Source: Paraburkholderia sp. BCC1886 (GTDB lineage: Bacteria > Pseudomonadota > Gammaproteobacteria > Burkholderiales > Burkholderiaceae). From it: a DNA stretch of 64,000 nucleotides. Below, in pieces: positions 55,380 to 63,527 of the stretch; within the stretch, counting starts at the first letter, position 1; every line of letters starts with the position of its first letter. The translations under genes and the position numbers were made by a program. The stretch lies in contig NZ_CAAJGK010000034.1 of assembly GCF_900996245.1 (NCBI RefSeq), forward strand, positions 142,992-206,991, written 5' to 3'. The notes under the pieces are model-generated. The model was not told where the DNA came from. It was given only the letters and a program-made list of their open reading frames with translations, and searched no databases.

Positions 55380-56398
55380 AGACAGCATCCATTCAATCCA
55401 CGTTCTGGTCGGTCAAGGGACCGTTCCTCGTCCTGTTCGTTGCCGCGCTGGTCGCGCCGATGCTGCTGAGCACGGGCTTCCAGTTGCGTCTGATCTCACT
55501 CATCTGCATCTACGCGATCCTGAGTGTCGGCTTCAACCTGCTGTACGGGTACGCCGGGCAGATTGCGATGGGACATCAAGGGTTCTTTGCGATCGGCGCA
55601 TATGGGTACGCGCTGTTGCAACTGAACGCGAAGTTTTCCGCGCTGGCCGCGCTGCCTGCCAGTCTCGTGATCTGCGCATTGGTTGCGCTGCTCATCGGCA
55701 TTCCGCTGTTGCGGCTGCGCACGCACTATCTCGCGATGGCGACGCTGTGCTTCGGCATCGTGATCGCCGGGGTGGCGAATCGCTGGATCGACGTGACGGG
55801 CGGCACCGCGGGACTGCTGATTCCCGCGCTGAGCATCGGCGATAAAACCGTCGACCGGCTGACGCTCTACTACGTGATCGTGGTCGTCACCGGACTCGTG
55901 CTGATCCTGCAGAACTTTATCGTGTCGAGTCACCTGGGACGTTCGCTGCAAGCCATTCGCGACGACGAGCGGGCGGCCGCGGCGCTCGGTGTGAACGTTT
56001 CCGCCCAGAAGCTGCGGGTGTTCGTGCTGAGCGCGGTGCTCGCAGGCCTCGCCGGGGTCGGTTTCTCCGTCGTCAGCCAGCAGGTGAGTCCGAGCATGGG
56101 CGAATTTCCGATCCTGGTGTCGATGCTGACCATTGCCGTGGTCGGCGGTCTCGGCACGCGTTATGGACCGGTGCTCGGCTCGATCGTGGTGGTGGCCGCG
56201 CCGCAACTGCTCACGCGGTTCGGCGAGTTGCAGACGCTGGTGTATGGCCTGTGCCTGCTGCTGTTCCTGATCTTCCTGCCCAACGGACTGTCCGGGCTGC
56301 TGGGCTCGCAGCGCCGTCTGCCGCGCTTCCCGCTGTTTCAGCGCCAGGCGCCGCGTGTTGCGGCCAACCCGGCTGTCAAGAAAGGAGTGGGACGATGA
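55376..56398 (+). CDS. Branched-chain-type ABC permease (LivM-like)
   Basis: This 340-residue permease subunit shows IYAILSVGFNLLYGYAGQIAMGHQGFFAIGAYGYALL and SLQAIRDDERAAAALGVNVSAQKLRVFVLSAVLAGLAG, the LivM signatures. The C-terminus is basic and cytoplasmic. It overlaps both neighbours by four bases (ATGA), indicating tightly coupled translation of the whole importer. The start at 55376 is chosen because the longer upstream frame lies within livH. Confidence 0.93.
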   Translation: MKTASIQSTFWSVKGPFLVLFVAALVAPMLLSTGFQLRLISLICIYAILSVGFNLLYGYAGQIAMGHQGFFAIGAYGYALLQLNAKFSALAALPASLVICALVALLIGIPLLRLRTHYLAMATLCFGIVIAGVANRWIDVTGGTAGLLIPALSIGDKTVDRLTLYYVIVVVTGLVLILQNFIVSSHLGRSLQAIRDDERAAAALGVNVSAQKLRVFVLSAVLAGLAGVGFSVVSQQVSPSMGEFPILVSMLTIAVVGGLGTRYGPVLGSIVVVAAPQLLTRFGELQTLVYGLCLLLFLIFLPNGLSGLLGSQRRLPRFPLFQRQAPRVAANPAVKKGVGR

Positions 56399-57216
56399 GA
56401 GGCCAGACATCACCGCAACGCACGCCGATTGTCGGCACCCCGCAGTTGATGGCGGTCGAAGGCTGCATGAAGCGCTTCGGCGGGCTGGTCGCGGTGGACC
56501 AGGTGTCGTTCGAAGTTCGCCAGGGCGAAGCGATCGGCTTGATCGGTCCGAATGGCGCGGGCAAATCGACGACTTTCAACCTGATTACCGGCGTGGATAC
56601 GCCGACCTCCGGCGAGATCGTCTTCAAGCAGAAGAACATTACGCGTCAGCCGCTGCATACGCGCAGCGGCATGGGCATGGCGCGCACGTTCCAGATCGTC
56701 AGACTGTTTGGCGGACTGAGCGTGCTGGAGAACGTCATGCTCGGATTTCATCCGCAACTGGTGGATGGCTTCCTGCCCTCGCTGCTGCGCTTTCGCAAGG
56801 TAGCGGCCGACGAGCGGCGCTGCGCGAAACGCGCGATGGAACTGCTCGATTTCGTCGGACTCGCGTCGCGCGCGCATGAACTGATCTCGCATCTGCCGCA
56901 TGGACAACAGCGTCTGGTCGAAATCGCCCGGGCGCTGGCTAGCGAGCCCGGCATCCTGCTGCTCGACGAGCCGGCCGCCGGTCTGAACGATCAGGAGACC
57001 GCCGGACTCGGACGCATGCTGCGGCAACTGAACGACGACGGCCTGACGATTCTGATCGTCGAGCACGACATCGGCTTCATCATGGGTTTATGCCATCGCA
57101 TCGTCGTGCTCGATCATGGCGCGAAGATCGCCGAGGGCGACGCCGCATCGATCCAGAGCAATCCGAAAGTGATCGAGGCCTATCTGGGCACCGGGGGCGC
57201 ACATGCTAAAAATTGA
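56395..57216 (+). CDS. ABC importer ATPase (LivG-like)
   Basis: This 273-residue ATPase has Walker A GPNGAGKS, Q-loop region, the signature HLPHGQQRLVEIARALA, Walker B ILLLDEPAAGLN and switch His in IVEHDIGF. The signature reads LPHGQ instead of LSGGQ or LSYGQ, which is a common variation in LivG proteins. It overlaps livM by four bases and livF by 14. It energises uptake together with the LivF-like subunit. Confidence 0.93.
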   Translation: MRGQTSPQRTPIVGTPQLMAVEGCMKRFGGLVAVDQVSFEVRQGEAIGLIGPNGAGKSTTFNLITGVDTPTSGEIVFKQKNITRQPLHTRSGMGMARTFQIVRLFGGLSVLENVMLGFHPQLVDGFLPSLLRFRKVAADERRCAKRAMELLDFVGLASRAHELISHLPHGQQRLVEIARALASEPGILLLDEPAAGLNDQETAGLGRMLRQLNDDGLTILIVEHDIGFIMGLCHRIVVLDHGAKIAEGDAASIQSNPKVIEAYLGTGGAHAKN

Positions 57217-57913
57217 CGGACTTCGCGCGGGCTATAAGGGCACCGAAGCGTTGCACGGACTCTCGCTGGAGATCCGGCAAGGCTCGATCGTGTCGGCAGT
57301 CGGCGCGAACGGCGCGGGCAAATCCACGTTGATCAACGCGATCTCGCGGCTCGTGGAAGTGAACGCCGGATCGATCACGTTCGACGGCGAGGACATCGTC
57401 AAACTGTCGGCGCCGGAGGTGGTCGAGCTGGGCATCGTCCAGGTGCCGGAAGGGCGGCAACTGTTCACCGCACTGACGGTCACGGAAAACCTGCGGCTCG
57501 GTTTCCATCGGCTTCGCCATCGGCGCGAGGCGTCGCTGTATCGCGACCGGCTCGACTATGTGTACGAGCTTTTTCCCAAACTGAAGGAGCGTGCCGAACA
57601 GCGCACGATCAGCCTGAGCGGCGGCGAACAGCAGATGGTGGCGATGGGCCGCGCGCTAATGGCCGACCCGCGCCTGCTGCTGCTCGACGAACCGTCGCTG
57701 GGGCTGGCTCCGCTGGTGGTCGAGCGGCTCTTCGGTGTGTTGCAGGTGCTGCGCGAGTCGGGGCTCACGATTCTGCTCGTCGAGCAACATGCGGACGAGG
57801 CGCTCGCGCTTTCCGATTACGGTTACGTGCTGTCGGTCGGTCATATTGCGGCGCAAGGCTCGGGCGAATCGCTGCGCGGGCATGAAGCGATCCAGCAGTC
57901 TTATCTGGGCTGA
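57203..57913 (+). CDS. ABC importer ATPase (LivF-like)
   Basis: This 236-residue partner ATPase shows Walker A GANGAGKS, signature ISLSGGEQQMVAMGRALM, Walker B LLLLDEPSLGL and LLVEQHADEAL, as in LivF. It overlaps livG by 14 bases. The importer operon continues without a break into the flavoprotein gene 18 bp downstream, linking import with an oxidation step. Confidence 0.93.
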   Translation: MLKIDGLRAGYKGTEALHGLSLEIRQGSIVSAVGANGAGKSTLINAISRLVEVNAGSITFDGEDIVKLSAPEVVELGIVQVPEGRQLFTALTVTENLRLGFHRLRHRREASLYRDRLDYVYELFPKLKERAEQRTISLSGGEQQMVAMGRALMADPRLLLLDEPSLGLAPLVVERLFGVLQVLRESGLTILLVEQHADEALALSDYGYVLSVGHIAAQGSGESLRGHEAIQQSYLG

Positions 57914-57931
57914 GCCCGAGGAGTCGAACGG

Positions 57932-59374
57932 ATGTCGAGTGCAACATCGGGTGTGGATTTTGTCGTGGTGGGCGGTGGGCTCGCCGGTCTCGTGTCGGCT
58001 AACCGGGCCGCCGAGGCGGGATTGTCCGTCACGCTGCTCGAAGCGGGGAGCGAAACGCGCTATGCCGCCAACTCGCGCTACGCGGGCGGCGTGCTTCATC
58101 TGGCGTTTCTCGATGTGTCGGCGGGAACGGAGGCGCTGCGCCGCGCGATCGTCGACGCCAGCGCCGGGTTGCGTGACGAAGCGCTTGCCGATGCGTTGGC
58201 GGTCGATGGACCGCGCGTCGTCGAATGGCTGGGTCTGCATGGTGCGGAGTTCGGCAAGGGCGGGAAGTATCCGTTCATGGCCCATATGCTGAAGCCTTTC
58301 AGCCTGCGCGAGACGGGGTTTCAGAATCATTGGCGCGGCAAGGGCGGCGATCTGCTGCTCGACCGGCTGGAAGCGTCGCTGCTCGCGGCAGGCGGCCGCT
58401 TGCTGCGTGGCGCTCGCGCCGACGCGCTGGAGATGATCGACGGTCGTTGTGAAGGCGTGTGGGTGCAGGTGGCGGGTGAAGCGAGGCGCCTGATCTCAGC
58501 ACGCGCCGTGTTGCTCGCCGACGGCGGCTTCTCGGGTAACCCGGACATGGTCAGGCAGTACATCTCGCGGCGTCCCGAGCAACTGTGCAAACGCGGCGCG
58601 GGCACGGGCATGGGCGACGGTATCCGCATGGCGCAAGCCGCGGGCGCGCTGCTAACCGGCATGGATCGCTTCTATGGACACGTCCAGCACGCCCAGGCGG
58701 TCGAGGACGAGTCACTGTGGCCGTATCCGGTGCTGGATATCGTGGCCTCGTCGGGCATCGTGGTGGATGGCGCCGGCCGGCGTTTCGCCGATGAGGGACT
58801 GGGCGGCGTGGCGGTCGCCAACGCGATCGCCGGACTGGACGAACCGCTGTCGTCGTTCGTGATCGTCGACGAGACGATCTGGGAGAACGCCGGCCGCGCG
58901 TTTCTGCTGCCGCCGAATCCGGCGCTGGAGCGGCTCGGCGCAACGATTCACCGCGCGCCGGATCTGCACGGACTTGCCGCGAGCATCGGCATGGATCCTT
59001 CCGTGCTCGCCGCTACCGCGCGCGACTACAACGCCGCGCTTGCCGACGGCCGCCTCGGCGCCCTGTCGCCGCCCCGCACGGTCAAGCCGGCCATGCTGGC
59101 CACCGGCGCCGCGCCGCTGACCGGGCCGGGTTTTCTGGCAATACCGCTGTGTGCCGGCATCACTTACACGATGGGCGGCATCGCGATCGACGCGCAGGGT
59201 GCCGCGCTCGATACGGACGGCCGTCCGATGGCGGGACTGTATGCGGCGGGCGCATCGACGGGTGGGATCGAGGGAGGGGCGAATTCGGGGTATGTCGGCG
59301 GCCTGATGAAGGCCGCGGTGTTCGGCCTGCGTTCGGCCGAGGCCGTGATACAGAACCGACTGACGCAAGCCTGA
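57932..59374 (+). CDS. FAD-dependent dehydrogenase, fumarate reductase/TcuA-like
   Basis: This 480-residue flavoprotein of the succinate dehydrogenase/fumarate reductase flavoprotein family has VDFVVVGGGLAGLVSANRAAEAGLSVTLLEAG at the start and the closing motif ITYTMGGIAIDAQGAAL followed by GLYAAGASTGGIEGGANSGYVGGLMKA. Relatives include tricarballylate dehydrogenase and 3-ketosteroid dehydrogenases, which introduce or remove a double bond next to a carbonyl. GAGGAGTCGAACGG precedes the ATG. It is last in the importer operon. Substrate unknown. Confidence 0.85.
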   Translation: MSSATSGVDFVVVGGGLAGLVSANRAAEAGLSVTLLEAGSETRYAANSRYAGGVLHLAFLDVSAGTEALRRAIVDASAGLRDEALADALAVDGPRVVEWLGLHGAEFGKGGKYPFMAHMLKPFSLRETGFQNHWRGKGGDLLLDRLEASLLAAGGRLLRGARADALEMIDGRCEGVWVQVAGEARRLISARAVLLADGGFSGNPDMVRQYISRRPEQLCKRGAGTGMGDGIRMAQAAGALLTGMDRFYGHVQHAQAVEDESLWPYPVLDIVASSGIVVDGAGRRFADEGLGGVAVANAIAGLDEPLSSFVIVDETIWENAGRAFLLPPNPALERLGATIHRAPDLHGLAASIGMDPSVLAATARDYNAALADGRLGALSPPRTVKPAMLATGAAPLTGPGFLAIPLCAGITYTMGGIAIDAQGAALDTDGRPMAGLYAAGASTGGIEGGANSGYVGGLMKAAVFGLRSAEAVIQNRLTQA

Positions 59375-59409
59375 CGGCGTTGCCGGCCGCCGGAGTCGAT
59401 GTTGTTAAG

Positions 59410-59442
59410 CGCCGCGCAGGTGAGCCACGCGCGGCGTTTCTC
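59410..59442 (+). terminator. Intrinsic terminator after the importer operon
   Basis: CGCCGCGC (59410-59417) pairs with GCGCGGCG (59429-59436), followed by TTTCTCC. It ends the ABC importer / flavoprotein transcript before the convergent regulator. Confidence 0.7.
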
Positions 59443-59443
59443 C

Positions 59444-60247
59444 TTAGCGCTTCAACTCGCTCTGATGAGCCAGATAGTGCTTTTGCAACGAACGCAGATG
59501 CGTTTCCATCTCGGCGCCCGCTTTCTCTTCGTCACGCGCGGCAAAGTACTTCAGCAGCCGGCGGCGTGACGGCATGACCGCGCTGTCGGGCGCGGGCGAT
59601 ACCAGTTCGAGCATCTGCTCGTGAATCTCGACCAGCGCGTCGGTCAGGATGACCAGCACGGGGTTGCGGGCGGCTCGCGCCACCAGTCGGTGGAATTCCA
59701 GGTTGATGCGCAGCCGTTGCTGGACGTCGCCGTTCGACACCGCCAGTTCGCTTTCGCGAACGTTTTCGCGCAAGGCCGCGAAATCTTCATCTGTACCCCG
59801 CTCGCAGGCGAGACGGGTGGCCGCCACGCCGACGATCAGCCGCGCTTCGGTGAGGTCGGCCGGCTGGATAGCGCCGAGTCTGAAGAGGTCGGCGAAACCG
59901 GCAATGACCGCGTCGCCGCGGCCTTCCCGGACAAACGCGCCACCCGTCGCCCCTTTGCGGAACTCCAGCACGCCCGCCATTTCCAGCGAACGCAACGCCT
60001 CGCGCACGGTATTGCGGCTCAGGCTGAACTGTTCGGCCAGATCGCGCTCCGGCGGCAGGCGGTCGCCCGGTTGCAGCGCGCCGCTTTGCAATTGCTCGCG
60101 AATCTGGTCGGCAACCGCCTCGAACGCGCGCCGGGTCTGCACCGGCGCATAAGCGGGCGTGGGGCGCACGCGGGCGAGCGGTGCGTCGGCCGGGCTAACG
60201 GCAGCCGGCGCTTTCGGCGACTGGGCGGTGGTTTTTGCGGTTTTCAA
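59444..60247 (-). CDS. GntR/FadR-family (FCD) transcriptional regulator
   Basis: The protein has an N-terminal winged helix (VADQIREQLQSGALQPGDRLPPERDLAEQFSLSRNTVREALRSLEMAGVLEFRKG, about residues 45-100) and a C-terminal FCD ligand domain (EFHRLVARAARNPVLVILTDALVEIH; HLRSLQKHYL) whose His residues can bind a metal with an acid ligand. The first 35 residues are Ala/Pro-rich and disordered. The apparent start is TTG at 60247 with a poor ribosome site; an internal GTG start is possible. It lies inside the cluster and diverges from promoter C, so it is the candidate regulator of the three operator copies. Confidence 0.9.
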   Translation of the reverse strand: MKTAKTTAQSPKAPAAVSPADAPLARVRPTPAYAPVQTRRAFEAVADQIREQLQSGALQPGDRLPPERDLAEQFSLSRNTVREALRSLEMAGVLEFRKGATGGAFVREGRGDAVIAGFADLFRLGAIQPADLTEARLIVGVAATRLACERGTDEDFAALRENVRESELAVSNGDVQQRLRINLEFHRLVARAARNPVLVILTDALVEIHEQMLELVSPAPDSAVMPSRRRLLKYFAARDEEKAGAEMETHLRSLQKHYLAHQSELKR

Positions 60248-60355
60248 TGATTAATCCATTCACAGTTTGCCGGGAATGCTAACCCCCGGCGGCCAATTCT
60301 TCAAGTGAGCAATACCCGTGTCCAGAACGAGGGATTTTCCTGGCGATTTCCTGAC

Positions 60356-60406
60356 TTGACATCGGCTTCGTTCTCCGTGAGTATATTTCAAAGGTTCATC
60401 CAATGG
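60356..60406 (+). promoter_or_regulatory. Regulon promoter C (crotonase/SDR/acyl-CoA dehydrogenase operon)
   Basis: TTGACA (60356-60361), a weak -10 GAGTAT at a 17-bp spacing (60379-60384), and operator TTCAAAGGTTCATCCAATGG (60387-60406), matching copies A and B over 19 bases. It lies in the divergent region between the FadR-type regulator and the crotonase gene. Confidence 0.85.
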
Positions 60407-60513
60407 ACCAAATGAGGTGGAAGGCAAAAACCGGGCGAAACGGTGCCGGCGCCATGCCAGTCGCGCCGGGTGCCGGGTAGACGGAAGAGACAACTTAAGG
60501 ACGGAAACGAGCG

Positions 60514-61389
60514 ATGAGTGAAGATCTGAGGGATGCAGTCAAGTACGAAGCTAAAGACGGTCGCGCCTATATCACCTTCTGCCGCGACGAGAAACGCAAC
60601 GCGCTGACCTACGAAATGTTCGACCGGTTGATGGAACACATCGAGCGGGCCGAGCGCGACGACGACGTTCGCGTGATCGTGTTTCGCGGCGAAGGCCGTG
60701 ACTTCTCGACGGGTCACGATCTCGGCCAGGTGGGCGGCGCGGAATATGGCTTTTCCAAGGAGCCGGGCGCACGCCGGCCTAGCCAGCGCGCCCGGCTGCA
60801 CTTCGATAAGCGTCATGTCGAACAGTTTCGCCAGATTCTCTACTGCGTGAAGCCGACGCTGTCGCTCGTTCAGGGTTACTGCGTGGGCGCCGGGCTCTAC
60901 GTGGTCGAAGCCAGCGATCTGGCCATCGCCGCCGAAGACGCGAAGATCGGTCACCCCGAACAGAAAATGGGCCTCGCGGGCGCCTCGTATCTGACGAGCT
61001 GGAACATTCTTGCGATGGGACCGAAGAAAGCGCGCGAGCTGCTGCTGCTCGGCGACGTCGTCGACGGTATCGAGGCCGCCCGCATGGGGCTCGTGAACAA
61101 GGCCGTGCCGGCCGATCGGCTCGCTGAAGCGGGCGAGGAGTGGGCGGAGCGCATCGTGCGTCTGCCGCGCGACGCCATCGCGATCGGCAAGGCTGCGAAT
61201 CACCTCGCGCTGGATTCGCTCGGCATGACCTCGCAGTTCGTGCACGGCTATGTGATGCACGCGCTCGGCACCAACATCCGCTACGAAAGCGACGAACACA
61301 ACTTCATGAAAGAGCGCCGTAACAAGGGCGTCACGGGCGCCGCGCATTCCCGCGAAGGGCGCTACGGCGAAGAAGAGTCCGGCAAATAG
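60514..61389 (+). CDS. Crotonase (enoyl-CoA hydratase/isomerase) family protein, atypical active site
   Basis: This is a 291-residue crotonase-fold protein: RDEKRNALTYEMFDRLMEHIE, then the oxyanion-hole loop FRGEGRDFSTGHDL, and GYCVGAGLYVVEASDLAIAAEDAKIGHPEQKMGLAG. The position of the first catalytic Glu of enoyl-CoA hydratase (in GGGCELA) is Tyr129, while the second (in HPEQ) is Glu149. It is therefore probably not a plain hydratase; isomerase, hydrolase or C-C lyase chemistry is possible. First gene under promoter C, with AAACGAGCG before the ATG as a weak ribosome site. Confidence 0.88.
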   Translation: MSEDLRDAVKYEAKDGRAYITFCRDEKRNALTYEMFDRLMEHIERAERDDDVRVIVFRGEGRDFSTGHDLGQVGGAEYGFSKEPGARRPSQRARLHFDKRHVEQFRQILYCVKPTLSLVQGYCVGAGLYVVEASDLAIAAEDAKIGHPEQKMGLAGASYLTSWNILAMGPKKARELLLLGDVVDGIEAARMGLVNKAVPADRLAEAGEEWAERIVRLPRDAIAIGKAANHLALDSLGMTSQFVHGYVMHALGTNIRYESDEHNFMKERRNKGVTGAAHSREGRYGEEESGK

Positions 61390-61470
61390 GAGCGGCCGGA
61401 GCGGTCATGCGCCGCGGCGGCAATCGTCGTCGGCGCGTCTGAACATGCAATGTGGGAGACAGGTAACACC

Positions 61471-62265
61471 ATGCTTACGGATCTGAGAGGGGCATCCGCC
61501 GTCGTGCTGGGCGGGACGAAAGGAATCGGACGCGCCAGCGTGCTGAAGCTCGCGCAAAGCGGCGCGAGCGTCGTGATTCAGGGACGCGACGAAGCGGCGG
61601 CCGCGTCGTTGATCGACGAGTGCCGGCAGTTCGACGGCGAGCGTGTGTTCGTCAATAGCGACCTGCTGACTTACGACGGCATCGAGCGCGCCGTGGCCGC
61701 GGCCGCGGAGCGTTTCGGCAAGGTCGATATCGTGGTGGCGAGCGGCGGTCCGCGCGATCCCAAACCGAAGCTGTTCGTCGACATGGCGCCGGACGAGGGC
61801 ATTGCCTGCCTGACGAGTCGCCTGATGCCGCGCCTGAACGCCGTGCACGCGGCCACCAAATTCATGCGCAGCCAGCAGTACGGGAAGATCGTGCTGATCA
61901 CCACGGACGCCGCGCGCATTCCGACGCCGAGCGAGTCGATGATTGGTGCCGCCGGTGCCTCGATCATGTTTCTGACCCGCGCGCTCGGTGCCGAACTTGC
62001 TCACCTGGGTATCCGTATCAACTCGGTGGCGACCACGCTTACGACCGGCACGCCCGCACACGACCGTTTTCTCGCTGCAAGGGATGCCGGCTCCCAGGAA
62101 GTGATCGTCAAGGCTTTTACCAAAGCCGAGCAGCGCGTGAAGTTCAAACTGAATTCAGCCGAAGATCTCGCGGAATACGTGCTGTACCTGTCGAGCCGGG
62201 AATCGGACCAGGTGTCGGGCTCGACGCTGAGCATCAACGGCGGTCTGTCGTTCCCGAGCTACTGA
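61471..62265 (+). CDS. SDR-family protein lacking the catalytic Tyr-Lys pair
   Basis: This 264-residue protein with the Rossmann start SAVVLGGTKGIGRASVLKLAQSGASVVIQGRDE belongs to the classical SDR family. The usual YxxxK is missing: alignment to the SDR pattern puts Ile158 at Tyr and Gly162 at Lys (SESMIGAAGASIMFLTRALGAEL), and the catalytic Ser position is Thr144/145. It may be a non-redox or structural homologue, or use other residues. An upstream ATG at 61450 is an alternative start; 61471 (MLTDLRG) is preferred by homology. Follows the crotonase gene. Confidence 0.85.
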   Translation: MLTDLRGASAVVLGGTKGIGRASVLKLAQSGASVVIQGRDEAAAASLIDECRQFDGERVFVNSDLLTYDGIERAVAAAAERFGKVDIVVASGGPRDPKPKLFVDMAPDEGIACLTSRLMPRLNAVHAATKFMRSQQYGKIVLITTDAARIPTPSESMIGAAGASIMFLTRALGAELAHLGIRINSVATTLTTGTPAHDRFLAARDAGSQEVIVKAFTKAEQRVKFKLNSAEDLAEYVLYLSSRESDQVSGSTLSINGGLSFPSY

Positions 62266-62302
62266 GCGCACGACCCAACGACATCGACAGGAAGGAGTGG
62301 TT

Positions 62303-63445
62303 ATGCGGCTAAGTGAAGAGCTGGTTTCGATTCAGGATTCGGTTCGCCGGATGGTGCAGAAACATATCGTCCCGCTGGTAGCGGGCATGGAAGCGGAGGA
62401 CCGCTTTCCCGCCGAGCTGGTGCCGGTAATGGGCGATATGGGACTACTGCAATTGTGGTTGCCCGAAGAGTACGGTGGCCCGGGCGGCAATCTGAAGACG
62501 GTGTGCATCGTCAAGGAAGAGATTGCCAAGGTCTCGCTCGCGGCGGCCACGTTGTGCGGCAACAACTCGATTTCGTTCGTGCTGCCGTTGCTGCACTTCG
62601 GCACCGAGGAGCAGAAGCAGCGCTGGCTGCCGCTTGCCGCGGAAGGACGGCTCGTGTCGGCGATTGCGGTGACCGAGCCGCAGGCCGGCTCGGACGTGTC
62701 GTCGATTCGCACTCGCGCCCGCAAGGACGGCGACTCGTATGTGATCAACGGTCAGAAGAACTGGATTACGTGGGGCGGCCATGCGCATTTCGTGCTGCTG
62801 TTCGCGCGGACCTCGGAGGCCAGCGGCTCGGATGGCATCAGCGCGTTTCTGGTCGACACGAAGACGCCGGGCTTCCGGCTCGGTCGCAAGGAGCACAAGA
62901 TGGGCCGCCACGGCGCGCCCAATCACGAACTGTTCTTCGACGACATGCGCGTGGATGCCGACTGCATGATCGGCGCGGAAGGCGAAGGCTTCAAGGCCTG
63001 CATGCGGGTGCTCGATCTCAACCGCCCGACGATTGCCGCCACATCCCTCGGCCTCGCGCAGGGAGCGCTGGACGTGTCGGTCGCTTACGCGAAAGAGCGC
63101 AAGCAGTTCGGCCGCGCGATCGCCGAGTTTCAGGGCATGCAGTTCAAGCTCGCCGACATGGCGATCAAGGTCGAAGCCGCCCGTAACCTGCTTTACAACT
63201 GCTGCGACGAAATCGATTCGGGCGACCATTCGCGACTGAACATGCTGGCGTCGATGACCAAGTGTTTCGTCACCGACATCGCCATGGAAGTAACCACCGA
63301 AGCCGTTCAGGTGCTGGGCAGTTACGGCTATTCGAAAGAATTTCCCGTCGAACGGATGATGCGCGACGCGAAGCTGAACCAGATCATCGAAGGCACGAAT
63401 GAAATTCACCGGCTGATCGTCGCGCGTCGCCTGCTCGCGGCATGA
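62303..63445 (+). CDS. Acyl-CoA dehydrogenase
   Basis: This 380-residue FAD enzyme introduces a 2,3-double bond in an acyl-CoA, passing electrons to ETF. Family marks are [76 protein letters not shown] and the catalytic Glu in [30 protein letters not shown] precedes the ATG at 62303; the GTG at 62297 overlaps the ribosome site. The next gene encodes EtfB, as expected for its electron acceptor. Confidence 0.94.
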   Translation: MRLSEELVSIQDSVRRMVQKHIVPLVAGMEAEDRFPAELVPVMGDMGLLQLWLPEEYGGPGGNLKTVCIVKEEIAKVSLAAATLCGNNSISFVLPLLHFGTEEQKQRWLPLAAEGRLVSAIAVTEPQAGSDVSSIRTRARKDGDSYVINGQKNWITWGGHAHFVLLFARTSEASGSDGISAFLVDTKTPGFRLGRKEHKMGRHGAPNHELFFDDMRVDADCMIGAEGEGFKACMRVLDLNRPTIAATSLGLAQGALDVSVAYAKERKQFGRAIAEFQGMQFKLADMAIKVEAARNLLYNCCDEIDSGDHSRLNMLASMTKCFVTDIAMEVTTEAVQVLGSYGYSKEFPVERMMRDAKLNQIIEGTNEIHRLIVARRLLAA

Positions 63446-63527
63446 GTTCACGCGAGGCTGCTTGGCAGTGCGCTTCGCGGTGCCTCGCGGGCGCGATGAA
63501 AACCGGGTCTGGCAGGAGAAGGAACAC

